From Cyrtodaria siliqua (lineage: Eukaryota; Mollusca; Bivalvia; Adapedonta; Hiatellidae): a DNA stretch of 64,000 bases. Both the position numbers and the translations under genes were made by a program. Shown here piece by piece: positions 9,711-23,680 of the stretch. The notes under the pieces are model-generated. The model did not search any database. It worked only from the letters and a program-made list of their open reading frames with translations, and was not told the origin of the DNA. Numbering within the stretch: position 1 is the stretch's first letter; the number at the start of each line of letters is the position of its first letter. The DNA lies in NCBI GenBank assembly GCA_037043455.1, contig JAWPHD010011048.1, positions 1 to 64,000 of the forward strand. The letters are read 5' to 3'.

Positions 9711-10779
9711 ATGGATATTACTACTGCTGCATCAGGACTCCGTGACCTGTTAGTTGCCCATGACAATACACAAATACAGCTGTCTCTCCTAGGTAAGTTT
9801 CCAATAACTAATGAGCTTTTAATTATTATATTTGAATGTGGGTTTTAAATGTTGCCCGCAAAATGAATTGCGTGAAAAGCAATGGTTCATGTTTCGTCTC
9901 ATTCAGTATGTTTAGGTCGAATAGTATAGAAAAGTCTTTATTTGTTAATGTTAAGTTGGCCCGCAAAACTCCCACGAAAAGTCTTACCCTTTTTAAGCAT
10001 GTTACATATTACATCGTAGCTTTGTAACTAAATGATATTTACTCTAGCAATCAAATAATACCGTCCTGTTAATATATATGGTTGTTTATTAGTACCGTGT
10101 TTGTAATATCCTATATATCTTATAATATAGCATGAATTTATAAAGTACAATCATGTATGTATGTCCTTGTTTTCAGATGAACAAAACACTTCTATAAGCC
10201 AGAGGATGCTCATGTGTTCCATGGGAGGTTCCCGCTCCCAACAGCTCCACCTTGTTCTCCGCTTGTCTGTCAGTGAGGGTGTACGTCAGTTGTACACGCA
10301 ATACGGGAACAAGACATGGCAACAGGTAATTACACATTATTTATATTTTTATATTTTCATATGCGTTCTAGAATTGATTTTGGTGTTTTAGTTTCTAGCA
10401 CAACTACGTATAAGCAGGATTGCGTTGAGACAAACTCTGAAATCAATAACAAAGAACCAAGAGTGTTGCTACCGCGATTTTCGCTGTGAATTATATGATT
10501 ATGCTCTTATTCCACATACTACGTTTTTTTACTGACTTTCCTTCGTTATTATTTTCATATAATTTGTTATTCATTTGCTTGTTCCTTCGTTTATTCAAAT
10601 TTTAATAACTTCAGGTCCAGCAAAAGGCCAGTTCCATCGCGATAGCACTCGAGTCAGACGATAGTGACAGTGAACAGACGTCACCAATGAGGTCAAGGTC
10701 ATCAGCACCAGTTACCAGCAATGACAAGGCTGTTGGAGTGTGGGCTAGCGCTTTCTGCGAGTTTTACAGAGACTGTTAA
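9711..10779 (+). CDS. Orphan 131-aa protein, copy 2
   Basis: Exons 9711-9792, 10177-10325 and 10615-10779. The coding sequence is identical to copy 1, with all four splice-site dinucleotides intact. Its promoter flank differs by one base from copy 1 (TTATTATC instead of TTATAATC near 9550); all later copies share the copy 2 form. Confidence 0.85.
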
Positions 10780-10987
10780 TGATATCAGTAGCAATAGATA
10801 TTATATTGTGTGTTGTGATTTAAGAATGTGCTATTCGACTATTGAGACGTGCTAAAGAAGATGTTGTTTGAAATGTGATTGTTATTTATTATCAGCATCA
10901 TGCTATTATACATATGTTTTATATACATTAATTGTAATACCCTAATGTTAAATATGGGTTATATAATACATGTGATATTATTATGAA

Positions 10988-10993
10988 AATAAA
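10988..10993 (+). promoter_or_regulatory. Poly(A) signal AATAAA, copy 2
   Basis: Hexamer 209 bp after the stop of copy 2. Confidence 0.7.
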
Positions 10994-11066
10994 TATTATT
11001 GAATATTAGCTTGTACGTTATATTTAAACATAGTTATTTGTTGAAGATTGATGTCGTAAAGCACAC

Positions 11067-11211
11067 ATATGATTATGCTCTTATTCCACATACTACGTTT
11101 ATTTACTGACTTTCCTTCGTTATTATTTTCATATAATTTGTTATTCATTTGCTTGTTCCTTCGTTTATTCAAATTTTAATAACTTCAGGTCCAGCAAAAG
11201 GCCAGTTCCAT
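11067..11211 (+). pseudogene. Short intron2/exon3 fragment, unit 3
   Basis: 145-bp short form. The acceptor is intact and the open frame runs 11189-11347. It lies 410 bp beyond the stop of copy 2, the nearest spacing seen between a gene and a potential alternative last exon. Confidence 0.87.
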
Positions 11212-11308
11212 ATTTAAACATAGTTATTTGTTGAAGATTGATGTCGTAAAGCACACTTATTCAGTAGTGACCAATAGCCACCAGAAGATTGACAGTTACA
11301 CCCCACCT

Positions 11309-13182
11309 ACTGAACATATAAAACGACAGTATAACTTACATATATAGAGTACACATTAACTGTATGTATTACCTTATATGCCTTCAGTACACATACAACT
11401 GACAGATTAACTTAAACCGTTCGGTACGGACCAAACTGACAGGATACCGCATACTCTAAAACTAACATAATACGTTACATGCGTACTGCATATATACAAT
11501 GCGTACTGCACATACAAAACTGACAGTATAACTTAGCGTGTATAGCACATATACAACTGACAGTATAACTTACAGCGTACAGCAGATATAAAACTGACAG
11601 CATAACATACATTGTAAAGCACATATACAACTGACAGTATAACTTACAGCATACAGCACATATAAAATTGAAAGTATAACATACATTCTAAATCACATAT
11701 ACAACTGACAATATAACTTAAACTGTTCGGTACGCACCAAACTGACAGGATACCGCATACTCTAAAACTAACATAATACGTTACATGCGTACTGCACATA
11801 TACAATGCGTACTGCACATATAAAGCTGACAGTATAACTTACAGCGTACAGTACATATACAATTGACAGTATAACTTAGCGTGTATAGCACATATACAAC
11901 TGACAGTATAACTTACAGCTTACAGCACATATAAAACTGACAGCATAACATACATTGTAAAGCACATATACAACTGACAGTATAACTTACACCATACATC
12001 ACATATAAAATTACATTATAACGTACAGCGTTCAGAACATACAAAACTGACAGCACAACTTACAGTGTACAGCAGACAAAAAACTGACAGTACAACTTAC
12101 AACAGTCCATTGTCATACTTTTTTTTAAAGTGTACACCACATATAAGACTGACAGTATAACTAACGGAGTATATCTCATATAAAATTGACAGTATAACAT
12201 ACATTGTACAGCACATATACAACTAACAGTATAACTTACACCATATATCACATATAAAATTACAGTATAACTTGCAGCGTACAGCATATATAAAATTGAC
12301 AGTACAACTTAAAGTGTACAGCAGACATAAAACAGACAGTACAACTTAAAGTTTACAGCACATTTACAACTGACAGAATAACATACAGCGTACAGCACAT
12401 ATAAGACTGACTCTAAAACTTATATGATACAGCATGCTTACAACTGACAGTATAACTTAGAGCGTACAGTACCTATAAAACTGACGCTATAACATACAAT
12501 GCAATGTAAACTACATTATAACTTAAAGCGTACAGCACATATAAAACTGACAGTATAACTGACAGTGTACAGTTCATATAACAATTACAGTATAACTTAC
12601 ATCATACATCACATATAAAAAAAACATTATAACTTACAGTGCACAGCAGACATAAAACTGACAGTACAACTTAAAGTGAACAGCACATATACAACTGACA
12701 GAATAACTTACAGTGTACAACACATATAAAACTGACAGTATAACTTACAGCTTACAGAACATATAAAAATACAGTATAACTTACAACGTGCAGCACATAT
12801 AAAATTACTGTATATATAACAGCGTACAGCACCTATAAAATTGACTTTACAACTTACATTGTACAGCACACATAAAACTGAAACTACAACTTACAGTGTA
12901 CAGTACATATACAACTGACTGTATAACTTGCAGTGTTCAGCACATATAAATCTGACAGCGTAAATTACAGTATTCAGCACATATACAACTGACAATTTAA
13001 CTTACAGTGCACAGCACATATAAAATTGACATTATAACTTACAGCGTACAGCACATATAAAAAAGACAGTTTAGTGTACCGTGTACAGCACACTTAAAAG
13101 TTATATTATATCTTAAAGGGTACAGCTTATTTGAAATTGACAGTAGAAATAACATGCAAACAGCACTCATGAAACTGACACG
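11309..13182. repeat. 37-bp minisatellite, block B of unit 3
   Basis: 1874 bp, full-length form without the additional 37-bp monomer seen in units 4 and 5. Confidence 0.9.
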
Positions 13183-14231
13183 TTCGTATGACTATAGCCA
13201 ACTGATGAACATGTTATATTTTCCTGAAACAATTTCCAAGATCTTGTTTACTGTTACCTTGACCTGTTACTCAATATCACGTTAATCAATGCATTATAGT
13301 AGCTGAGTCAAATATATAAATTACAAGCATAATCAAACTCATAGTGAATTACAAAATGACTTAGAGATCTTCGGGCCTTACTCGGCGTTTAAAACCTTTA
13401 AAAACGCAGAAAGTTATCAATTTACATAGTTGTTATATATAGCAATAAATACTTTTGTTTTCTGTACATTTACAATAGGTGTACAATAAATCCAAATGCA
13501 CAGCATTTTCATGACAACTGATCTAATAAACTAAGATAACACTTAATACACGTATAAGGAAAATTAAAGAAACCATTTTTTTAACCATTACAGACATATT
13601 ATGAAAACGTGCTTTATGTATCTTTTTTATCTGTACACTAATTTAAAATATAGCATGTGACAGCCATATTATTTGTTTCGAGAGTTTTGATATTAAACTA
13701 GAATTTGGGTTTGGTCTTGCTTATTAATAAAATTCAAATATCGATAAATGAGAAATAATAATTCAGAACTATAGAGGTAATCCAATGTGATAAATCTTCG
13801 TAATCCGATCATTTAATTAAGACAATATATTTCGTCTAACCCTTTGATGTCCTTTCGTCCTTTCTAATAATGTACTCAACACAAATCAATCCAAATACTG
13901 GTCATCTTATTAACAGATAATTAATTAGCAAACTAAAGTTTGAAGGTGTTTGCACATATTCTATTAATTGCATATAAATTGCGTCTTATTAATAACGGAC
14001 AATACGTTGACCTATTATTCCAATCAATGGTTATCCAACCCAGTGATTAATCAGTAATTAAAATTAATCAGCACCAATCAAGTAAAAAGGCATCCCTTTT
14101 ATCTTCTTTGATGTATTTTTAAACAAATCAATTAAGGCATGTTTCTTTATTAATCAGTACAACAGTTCATCTTATTATCTTTTAATTAATTGACAAACCA
14201 TTTAGTGATGTTGATTGTCTATTTTCAACGG

Positions 14232-14238
14232 TATATAA
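14232..14238 (+). promoter_or_regulatory. TATA box, gene copy 3
   Basis: TATATAA 101 bp upstream of the ATG at 14333. Confidence 0.7.
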
Positions 14239-14332
14239 CCTTGAAATTATCAGTAGCATATCAATCACTTCTGTGAATCTACTGGTTTCATATCAAATAC
14301 TACAACATTAGTTTTCGTCTGCATATATCACC

Positions 14333-15401
14333 ATGGATATTACTACTGCTGCATCAGGACTCCGTGACCTGTTAGTTGCCCATGACAATACACAAATACA
14401 GCTGTCTCTCCTAGGTAAGTTTCCAATAACTAATGAGCTTTTAATTATTATATTTGAATGTGGGTTTTAAATGTTGCCCGCAAAATGAATTGCGTGAAAA
14501 GCAATGGTTCATGTTTCGTCTCATTCAGTATGTTTAGGTCGAATAGTATAGAAAAGTCTTTATTTGTTAATGTTAAGTTGGCCCGCAAAACTCCCACGAA
14601 AAGTCTTACCCTTTTTAAGCATGTTACATATTACATCGTAGCTTTGTAACTAAATGATATTTACTCTAGCAATCAAATAATACCGTCCTGTTAATATATA
14701 TGGTTGTTTATTAGTACCGTGTTTGTAATATCCTATATATCTTATAATATAGCATGAATTTATAAAGTACAATCATGTATGTATGTCCTTGTTTTCAGAT
14801 GAACAAAACACTTCTATAAGCCAGAGGATGCTCATGTGTTCCATGGGAGGTTCCCGCTCCCAACAGCTCCACCTTGTTCTCCGCTTGTCTGTCAGTGAGG
14901 GTGTACGTCAGTTGTACACGCAATACGGGAACAAGACATGGCAACAGGTAATTACACATTATTTATATTTTTATATTTTCATATGCGTTCTAGAATTGAT
15001 TTTGGTGTTTTAGTTTCTAGCACAACTACGTATAAGCAGGATTGCGTTGAGACAAACTCTGAAATCAATAACAAAGAACCAAGAGTGTTGCTACCGCGAT
15101 TTTCGCTGTGAATTATATGATTATGCTCTTATTCCACATACTACGTTTTTTTACTGACTTTCCTTCGTTATTATTTTCATATAATTTGTTATTCATTTGC
15201 TTGTTCCTTCGTTTATTCAAATTTTAATAACTTCAGGTCCAGCAAAAGGCCAGTTCCATCGCGATAGCACTCGAGTCAGACGATAGTGACAGTGAACAGA
15301 CGTCACCAATGAGGTCAAGGTCATCAGCACCAGTTACCAGCAATGACAAGGCTGTTGGAGTGTGGGCTAGCGCTTTCTGCGAGTTTTACAGAGACTGTTA
15401 A
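14333..15401 (+). CDS. Orphan 131-aa protein, copy 3
   Basis: Exons 14333-14414, 14799-14947 and 15237-15401. Coding sequence identical to copy 1; introns of standard length. Confidence 0.85.
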
Positions 15402-15609
15402 TGATATCAGTAGCAATAGATATTATATTGTGTGTTGTGATTTAAGAATGTGCTATTCGACTATTGAGACGTGCTAAAGAAGATGTTGTTTGAAATGTGA
15501 TTGTTATTTATTATCAGCATCATGCTATTATACATATGTTTTATATACATTAATTGTAATACCCTAATGTTAAATATGGGTTATATAATACATGTGATAT
15601 TATTATGAA

Positions 15610-15615
15610 AATAAA
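15610..15615 (+). promoter_or_regulatory. Poly(A) signal AATAAA, copy 3
   Basis: Hexamer 209 bp after the stop of copy 3. Confidence 0.7.
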
Positions 15616-15688
15616 TATTATTGAATATTAGCTTGTACGTTATATTTAAACATAGTTATTTGTTGAAGATTGATGTCGTAAAGCACAC

Positions 15689-15833
15689 ATATGATTATGC
15701 TCTTATTCCACATACTACGTTTATTTACTGACTTTCCTTCGTTATTATTTTCATATAATTTGTTATTCATTTGCTTGTTCCTTCGTTTATTCAAATTTTA
15801 ATAACTTCAGGTCCAGCAAAAGGCCAGTTCCAT
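15689..15833 (+). pseudogene. Short intron2/exon3 fragment, unit 4
   Basis: 145-bp short form; acceptor intact, open frame 15811-15969. Confidence 0.87.
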
Positions 15834-15930
15834 ATTTAAACATAGTTATTTGTTGAAGATTGATGTCGTAAAGCACACTTATTCAGTAGTGACCAATAGC
15901 CACCAGAAGATTGACAGTTACACCCCACCT

Positions 15931-17841
15931 ACTGAACATATAAAACGACAGTATAACTTACATATATAGAGTACACATTAACTGTATGTATTACCTTATA
16001 TGCCTTCAGTACACATACAACTGACAGATTAACTTAAACCGTTCGGTACGGACCAAACTGACAGGATACCGCATACTCTAAAACTAACATAATACGTTAC
16101 ATGCGTACTGCATATATACAATGCGTACTGCACATACAAAACTGACAGTATAACTTACAGCGTGCAGTATATATAAAATTGACAGTATAACTTAGCGTGT
16201 ATAGCACATATACAACTGACAGTATAACTTACAGCGTACAGCAGATATAAAACTGACAGCATAACATACATTGTAAAGCACATATACAACTGACAGTATA
16301 ACTTACAGCATACAGCACATATAAAATTGAAAGTATAACATACATTCTAAATCACATATACAACTGACAATATAACTTAAACTGTTCGGTACGCACCAAA
16401 CTGACAGGATACCGCATACTCTAAAACTAACATAATACGTTACATGCGTACTGCACATATACAATGCGTACTGCACATATAAAGCTGACAGTATAACTTA
16501 CAGCGTACAGTACATATACAATTGACAGTATAACTTAGCGTGTATAGCACATATACAACTGACAGTATAACTTACAGCTTACAGCACATATAAAACTGAC
16601 AGCATAACATACATTGTAAAGCACATATACAACTGACAGTATAACTTACACCATACATCACATATAAAATTACATTATAACGTACAGCGTTCAGAACATA
16701 CAAAACTGACAGCACAACTTACAGTGTACAGCAGACAAAAAACTGACAGTACAACTTACAACAGTCCATTGTCATACTTTTTTTTAAAGTGTACACCACA
16801 TATAAGACTGACAGTATAACTAACGGAGTATATCTCATATAAAATTGACAGCATAACATACATTGTACAGCACATATACAACTAACAGTATAACTTACAC
16901 CATATATCACATATAAAATTACAGTATAACTTGCAGCGTACAGCATATATAAAATTGACAGTACAACCTAAAGTGTACAGCAGACATAAAACAGACAGTA
17001 CAACTTAAAGTTTACAGCACATTTACAACTGACAGAATAACATACAGCGTACAGCACATATAAGACTGACTCTAAAACTTATATGATACAGCATGCTTAC
17101 AACTGACAGTATAACTTAGAGCGTACAGTACCTATAAAACTGACGCTATAACATACAATGCAATGTAAACTACATTATAACTTAAAGCGTACAGCACATA
17201 TAAAACTGACAGTATAACTGACAGTGTACAGTTCATATAACAATTACAGTATAACTTACATCATACATCACATATAAAAAAAACATTATAACTTACAGTG
17301 CACAGCAGACATAAAACTGACAGTACAACTTAAAGTGAACAGCACATATACAACTGACAGAATAACTTACAGTGTACAACACATATAAAACTGACAGTAT
17401 AACTTACAGCTTACAGAACATATAAAAATACAGTATAACTTACAACGTGCAGCACATATAAAATTACTGTATATATAACAGCGTACAGCACCTATAAAAT
17501 TGACTTTACAACTTACATTGTACAGCACACATAAAACTGAAACTACAACTTACAGTGTACAGTACATATACAACTGACTGTATAACTTGCAGTGTTCAGC
17601 ACATATAAATCTGACAGCGTAAATTACAGTATTCAGCACATATACAACTGACAATTTAACTTACAGTGCACAGCACATATACAATTGACATTATAACTTA
17701 CAGCGTACAGCACATATAAAAAAGACAGTTTAGTGTACCGTGTACAGCACACTTAAAAGTTATATTATATCTTAAAGGGTACAGCTTATTTGAAATTGAC
17801 AGTAGAAATAACATGCAAACAGCACTCATGAAACTGACACG
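15931..17841. repeat. 37-bp minisatellite, block B of unit 4
   Basis: 1911 bp. It is one monomer longer than unit 3; the added monomer contains GCAGTATATATAAAATTGAC and is the one otherwise found only in block A. It shows CATATACAATTGACATTATA near 17680 where unit 3 has CATATAAAATTGACATTATA. Confidence 0.9.
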
Positions 17842-18365
17842 TTCGTATGACTATGGCCAACTGATGAACATGTTATATTTTCCTGAAACAATTTCCAAGA
17901 TCTTGTTTACTGTTACCTTGACCTGTTACTCAATATCACGTTAATCAATGCATTATAGTAGCTGAGTCAAATATATAAATTACAAGCATAATCAAACTCA
18001 TAGTGAATTACACAATGACTTAGAGATCTTCGGGCCTTACTCGGCGTTTAAAACCTTTAAAAACGCAGAAAGTTATCAATTTACATAGTTGTTATATATA
18101 GCAATAAATACTTTTGTTTTCTGTACATTTACAATAGGTGTACAATAAATCCAAATGCACAGCATTTTCATGACAACTGATCTAATAAACTAAGATAACA
18201 CTTAATACACGTATAAGGAAAATTAAAGAAACCATTTTTTTAACCATTACAGACATATTATGAAAACGTGCTTTATGTATCTTTTTTATCTGTACACTAA
18301 TTTAAAATATAGCATGTGACAGCCATATTATTTGTTTCGAGAGTTTTGATATTAAACTAGAATTT

Positions 18366-18383
18366 CCCTTCTTTAAAAAAGGG
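18366..18383. repeat. 15-bp indel forming an 18-bp imperfect palindrome
   Basis: Fifteen bases (18366-18380) stand between AATTT and GGGTTTGG; with the following GGG they form CCCTTCTTTAAAAAAGGG, a near-perfect inverted repeat with one mismatch. The element is present at the same site (641 bp before the ATG) in units 4-7 and 9-13: 23040, 27677, 32314, 42142, 46779, 51416, 56054 and 61259. It is absent from units 1, 2, 3 and 8. No target-site duplication is visible. Confidence 0.85.
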
Positions 18384-18905
18384 TTTGGTCTTGCTTATTA
18401 ATAAAATTCAAATATCGATAAATGAGAAATAATAATTCAGAACTATAGAGGTAATCCAATGTGATAAATCTTCGTAATCCGATCATTTAATTAAGACAAT
18501 ATATTTCGTCTAACCCTTTGATGTCCTTTCGTCCTTTCTAATAATGTACTCAACACAAATCAATCCAAATACTGGTCATCTTATTAACAGATAATTAATT
18601 AGCAAACTAAAGTTTGAAGGTGTTTGCACATATTCTATTAATTGCATATAAATTGCGTCTTATTAATAACGGACAATACGTTGACCTATTATTCCAATCA
18701 ATGGTTATCCAACCCAGTGATTAATCAGTAATTAAAATTAATCAGCACCAATCAAGTAAAAAGGCATCCCTTTTATCTTCTTTGATGTATTTTTAAACAA
18801 ATCAATTAAGGCATGTTTCTTTATTAATCAGTACAACAGTTCATCTTATTATCTTTTAATTAATTGACAAACCATTTAGTGATGTTGATTGTCTATTTTC
18901 AACGG

Positions 18906-18912
18906 TATATAA
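18906..18912 (+). promoter_or_regulatory. TATA box, gene copy 4
   Basis: TATATAA 101 bp upstream of the ATG at 19007. Confidence 0.7.
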
Positions 18913-19006
18913 CCTTGAAATTATCAGTAGCATATCAATCACTTCTGTGAATCTACTGGTTTCATATCAAATACTACAACATTAGTTTTCGTCTGCATAT
19001 ATCACC

Positions 19007-20075
19007 ATGGATATTACTACTGCTGCATCAGGACTCCGTGACCTGTTAGTTGCCCATGACAATACACAAATACAGCTGTCTCTCCTAGGTAAGTTTCCAA
19101 TAACTAATGAGCTTTTAATTATTATATTTGAATGTGGGTTTTAAATGTTGCCCGCAAAATGAATTGCGTGAAAAGCAATGGTTCATGTTTCGTCTCATTC
19201 AGTATGTTTAGGTCGAATAGTATAGAAAAGTCTTTATTTGTTAATGTTAAGTTGGCCCGCAAAACTCCCACGAAAAGTCTTACCCTTTTTAAGCATGTTA
19301 CATATTACATCGTAGCTTTGTAACTAAATGATATTTACTCTAGCAATCAAATAATACCGTCCTGTTAATATATATGGTTGTTTATTAGTACCGTGTTTGT
19401 AATATCCTATATATCTTATAATATAGCATGAATTTATAAAGTACAATCATGTATGTATGTCCTTGTTTTCAGATGAACAAAACACTTCTATAAGCCAGAG
19501 GATGCTCATGTGTTCCATGGGAGGTTCCCGCTCCCAACAGCTCCACCTTGTTCTCCGCTTGTCTGTCAGTGAGGGTGTACGTCAGTTGTACACGCAATAC
19601 GGGAACAAGACATGGCAACAGGTAATTACACATTATTTATATTTTTATATTTTCATATGCGTTCTAGAATTGATTTTGGTGTTTTAGTTTCTAGCACAAC
19701 TACGTATAAGCAGGATTGCGTTGAGACAAACTCTGAAATCAATAACAAAGAACCAAGAGTGTTGCTACCGCGATTTTCGCTGTGAATTATATGATTATGC
19801 TCTTATTCCACATACTACGTTTTTTTACTGACTTTCCTTCGTTATTATTTTCATATAATTTGTTATTCATTTGCTTGTTCCTTCGTTTATTCAAATTTTA
19901 ATAACTTCAGGTCCAGCAAAAGGCCAGTTCCATCGCGATAGCACTCGAGTCAGACGATAGTGACAGTGAACAGACGTCACCAATGAGGTCAAGGTCATCA
20001 GCACCAGTTACCAGCAATGACAAGGCTGTTGGAGTGTGGGCTAGCGCTTTCTGCGAGTTTTACAGAGACTGTTAA
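19007..20075 (+). CDS. Orphan 131-aa protein, copy 4
   Basis: Exons 19007-19088, 19473-19621 and 19911-20075. Coding sequence identical to copy 1. It is the first copy in the window whose upstream flank carries the 15-bp hairpin indel. Confidence 0.85.
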
Positions 20076-20283
20076 TGATATCAGTAGCAATAGATATTAT
20101 ATTGTGTGTTGTGATTTAAGAATGTGCTATTCGACTATTGAGACGTGCTAAAGAAGATGTTGTTTGAAATGTGATTGTTATTTATTATCAGCATCATGCT
20201 ATTATACATATGTTTTATATACATTAATTGTAATACCCTAATGTTAAATATGGGTTATATAATACATGTGATATTATTATGAA

Positions 20284-20289
20284 AATAAA
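20284..20289 (+). promoter_or_regulatory. Poly(A) signal AATAAA, copy 4
   Basis: Hexamer 209 bp after the stop of copy 4. Confidence 0.7.
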
Positions 20290-20362
20290 TATTATTGAAT
20301 ATTAGCTTGTACGTTATATTTAAACATAGTTATTTGTTGAAGATTGATGTCGTAAAGCACAC

Positions 20363-20507
20363 ATATGATTATGCTCTTATTCCACATACTACGTTTATTT
20401 ACTGACTTTCCTTCGTTATTATTTTCATATAATTTGTTATTCATTTGCTTGTTCCTTCGTTTATTCAAATTTTAATAACTTCAGGTCCAGCAAAAGGCCA
20501 GTTCCAT
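20363..20507 (+). pseudogene. Short intron2/exon3 fragment, unit 5
   Basis: 145-bp short form; acceptor intact, open frame 20485-20643. Confidence 0.87.
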
Positions 20508-20604
20508 ATTTAAACATAGTTATTTGTTGAAGATTGATGTCGTAAAGCACACTTATTCAGTAGTGACCAATAGCCACCAGAAGATTGACAGTTACACCCC
20601 ACCT

Positions 20605-22515
20605 ACTGAACATATAAAACGACAGTATAACTTACATATATAGAGTACACATTAACTGTATGTATTACCTTATATGCCTTCAGTACACATACAACTGACA
20701 GATTAACTTAAACCGTTCGGTACGGACCAAACTGACAGGATACCGCATACTCTAAAACTAACATAATACGTTACATGCGTACTGCATATATACAATGCGT
20801 ACTGCACATACAAAACTGACAGTATAACTTACAGCGTGCAGTATATATAAAATTGACAGTATAACTTAGCGTGTATAGCACATATACAACTGACAGTATA
20901 ACTTACAGCGTACAGCAGATATAAAACTGACAGCATAACATACATTGTAAAGCACATATACAACTGACAGTATAACTTACAGCATACAGCACATATAAAA
21001 TTGAAAGTATAACATACATTCTAAATCACATATACAACTGACAATATAACTTAAACTGTTCGGTACGCACCAAACTGACAGGATACCGCATACTCTAAAA
21101 CTAACATAATACGTTACATGCGTACTGCACATATACAATGCGTACTGCACATATAAAGCTGACAGTATAACTTACAGCGTACAGTACATATACAATTGAC
21201 AGTATAACTTAGCGTGTATAGCACATATACAACTGACAGTATAACTTACAGCTTACAGCACATATAAAACTGACAGCATAACATACATTGTAAAGCACAT
21301 ATACAACTGACAGTATAACTTACACCATACATCACATATAAAATTACATTATAACGTACAGCGTTCAGAACATACAAAACTGACAGCACAACTTACAGTG
21401 TACAGCAGACAAAAAACTGACAGTACAACTTACAACAGTCCATTGTCATACTTTTTTTTAAAGTGTACACCACATATAAGACTGACAGTATAACTAACGG
21501 AGTATATCTCATATAAAATTGACAGCATAACATACATTGTACAGCACATATACAACTAACAGTATAACTTACACCATATATCACATATAAAATTACAGTA
21601 TAACTTGCAGCGTACAGCATATATAAAATTGACAGTACAACCTAAAGTGTACAGCAGACATAAAACAGACAGTACAACTTAAAGTTTACAGCACATTTAC
21701 AACTGACAGAATAACATACAGCGTACAGCACATATAAGACTGACTCTAAAACTTATATGATACAGCATGCTTACAACTGACAGTATAACTTAGAGCGTAC
21801 AGTACCTATAAAACTGACGCTATAACATACAATGCAATGTAAACTACATTATAACTTAAAGCGTACAGCACATATAAAACTGACAGTATAACTGACAGTG
21901 TACAGTTCATATAACAATTACAGTATAACTTACATCATACATCACATATAAAAAAAACATTATAACTTACAGTGCACAGCAGACATAAAACTGACAGTAC
22001 AACTTAAAGTGAACAGCACATATACAACTGACAGAATAACTTACAGTGTACAACACATATAAAACTGACAGTATAACTTACAGCTTACAGAACATATAAA
22101 AATACAGTATAACTTACAACGTGCAGCACATATAAAATTACTGTATATATAACAGCGTACAGCACCTATAAAATTGACTTTACAACTTACATTGTACAGC
22201 ACACATAAAACTGAAACTACAACTTACAGTGTACAGTACATATACAACTGACTGTATAACTTGCAGTGTTCAGCACATATAAATCTGACAGCGTAAATTA
22301 CAGTATTCAGCACATATACAACTGACAATTTAACTTACAGTGCACAGCACATATACAATTGACATTATAACTTACAGCGTACAGCACATATAAAAAAGAC
22401 AGTTTAGTGTACCGTGTACAGCACACTTAAAAGTTATATTATATCTTAAAGGGTACAGCTTATTTGAAATTGACAGTAGAAATAACATGCAAACAGCACT
22501 CATGAAACTGACACG
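20605..22515. repeat. 37-bp minisatellite, block B of unit 5
   Basis: 1911 bp with the same extra monomer and private substitutions as block B of unit 4. Confidence 0.9.
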
Positions 22516-23579
22516 TTCGTATGACTATGGCCAACTGATGAACATGTTATATTTTCCTGAAACAATTTCCAAGATCTTGTTTACTGTTACCTTGACCTGT
22601 TACTCAATATCACGTTAATCAATGCATTATAGTAGCTGAGTCAAATATATAAATTACAAGCATAATCAAACTCATAGTGAATTACACAATGACTTAGAGA
22701 TCTTCGGGCCTTACTCGGCGTTTAAAACCTTTAAAAACGCAGAAAGTTATCAATTTACATAGTTGTTATATATAGCAATAAATACTTTTGTTTTCTGTAC
22801 ATTTACAATAGGTGTACAATAAATCCAAATGCACAGCATTTTCATGACAACTGATCTAATAAACTAAGATAACACTTAATACACGTATAAGGAAAATTAA
22901 AGAAACCATTTTTTTAACCATTACAGACATATTATGAAAACGTGCTTTATGTATCTTTTTTATCTGTACACTAATTTAAAATATAGCATGTGACAGCCAT
23001 ATTATTTGTTTCGAGAGTTTTGATATTAAACTAGAATTTCCCTTCTTTAAAAAAGGGTTTGGTCTTGCTTATTAATAAAATTCAAATATCGATAAATGAG
23101 AAATAATAATTCAGAACTATAGAGGTAATCCAATGTGATAAATCTTCGTAATCCGATCATTTAATTAAGACAATATATTTCGTCTAACCCTTTGATGTCC
23201 TTTCGTCCTTTCTAATAATGTACTCAACACAAATCAATCCAAATACTGGTCATCTTATTAACAGATAATTAATTAGCAAACTAAAGTTTGAAGGTGTTTG
23301 CACATATTCTATTAATTGCATATAAATTGCGTCTTATTAATAACGGACAATACGTTGACCTATTATTCCAATCAATGGTTATCCAACCCAGTGATTAATC
23401 AGTAATTAAAATTAATCAGCACCAATCAAGTAAAAAGGCATCCCTTTTATCTTCTTTGATGTATTTTTAAACAAATCAATTAAGGCATGTTTCTTTATTA
23501 ATCAGTACAACAGTTCATCTTATTATCTTTTAATTAATTGACAAACCATTTAGTGATGTTGATTGTCTATTTTCAACGG

Positions 23580-23586
23580 TATATAA
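23580..23586 (+). promoter_or_regulatory. TATA box, gene copy 5
   Basis: TATATAA 101 bp upstream of the ATG at 23681. Confidence 0.7.
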
Positions 23587-23680
23587 CCTTGAAATTATCA
23601 GTAGCATATCAATCACTTCTGTGAATCTACTGGTTTCATATCAAATACTACAACATTAGTTTTCGTCTGCATATATCACC

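Larger units (their letters stand above)
5253..10779 (+). repeat. Array unit 2 (hybrid class, 5527 bp)
   Basis: This unit combines both layouts: 3' flank, short fragment (5540-5684), flank, block A (5781-6320), long fragment (6321-6589), flank, full-length block B (6687-8560), 5' flank (8561-9609), gene copy 2. Its length equals a 4622-bp short unit plus exactly 905 bp of block A, long fragment and flank. This is the expected product of crossing over between the two classes. The 15-bp hairpin indel is absent. Confidence 0.92.
10780..15401 (+). repeat. Array unit 3 (short class, 4622 bp)
   Basis: This is the smallest unit and the base form of the short class: 3' flank, short fragment (11067-11211), flank, full-length block B (11309-13182), 5' flank (13183-14231), gene copy 3. 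There is no 15-bp hairpin indel and no extra 37-bp monomer. A private change gives TTACAAAATGAC near 13352. Its length equals a long unit minus 716 bp plus 148 bp. Confidence 0.93.
15402..20075 (+). repeat. Array unit 4 (short class, 4674 bp)
   Basis: Short layout: fragment 15689-15833, block B 15931-17841, 5' flank 17842-18905, gene copy 4. It has one extra 37-bp monomer near 16150 and the 15-bp hairpin indel (18366-18380). It shares with unit 5 alone the changes ACAACCTAAAG (near 16966), ACTATGGCCAAC (near 17853) and GACAGCATAACATACATTGTAC (near 16850). Units 4 and 5 therefore look like a very recent single-unit duplication. Confidence 0.93.

Noticed and set aside
18366..18380. MITE or small transposon footprint for the 15-bp indel
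   Set aside because: No target-site duplication is visible. The palindrome is completed by flanking GGG that is also present in units without it, so replication-based gain or loss is simpler.
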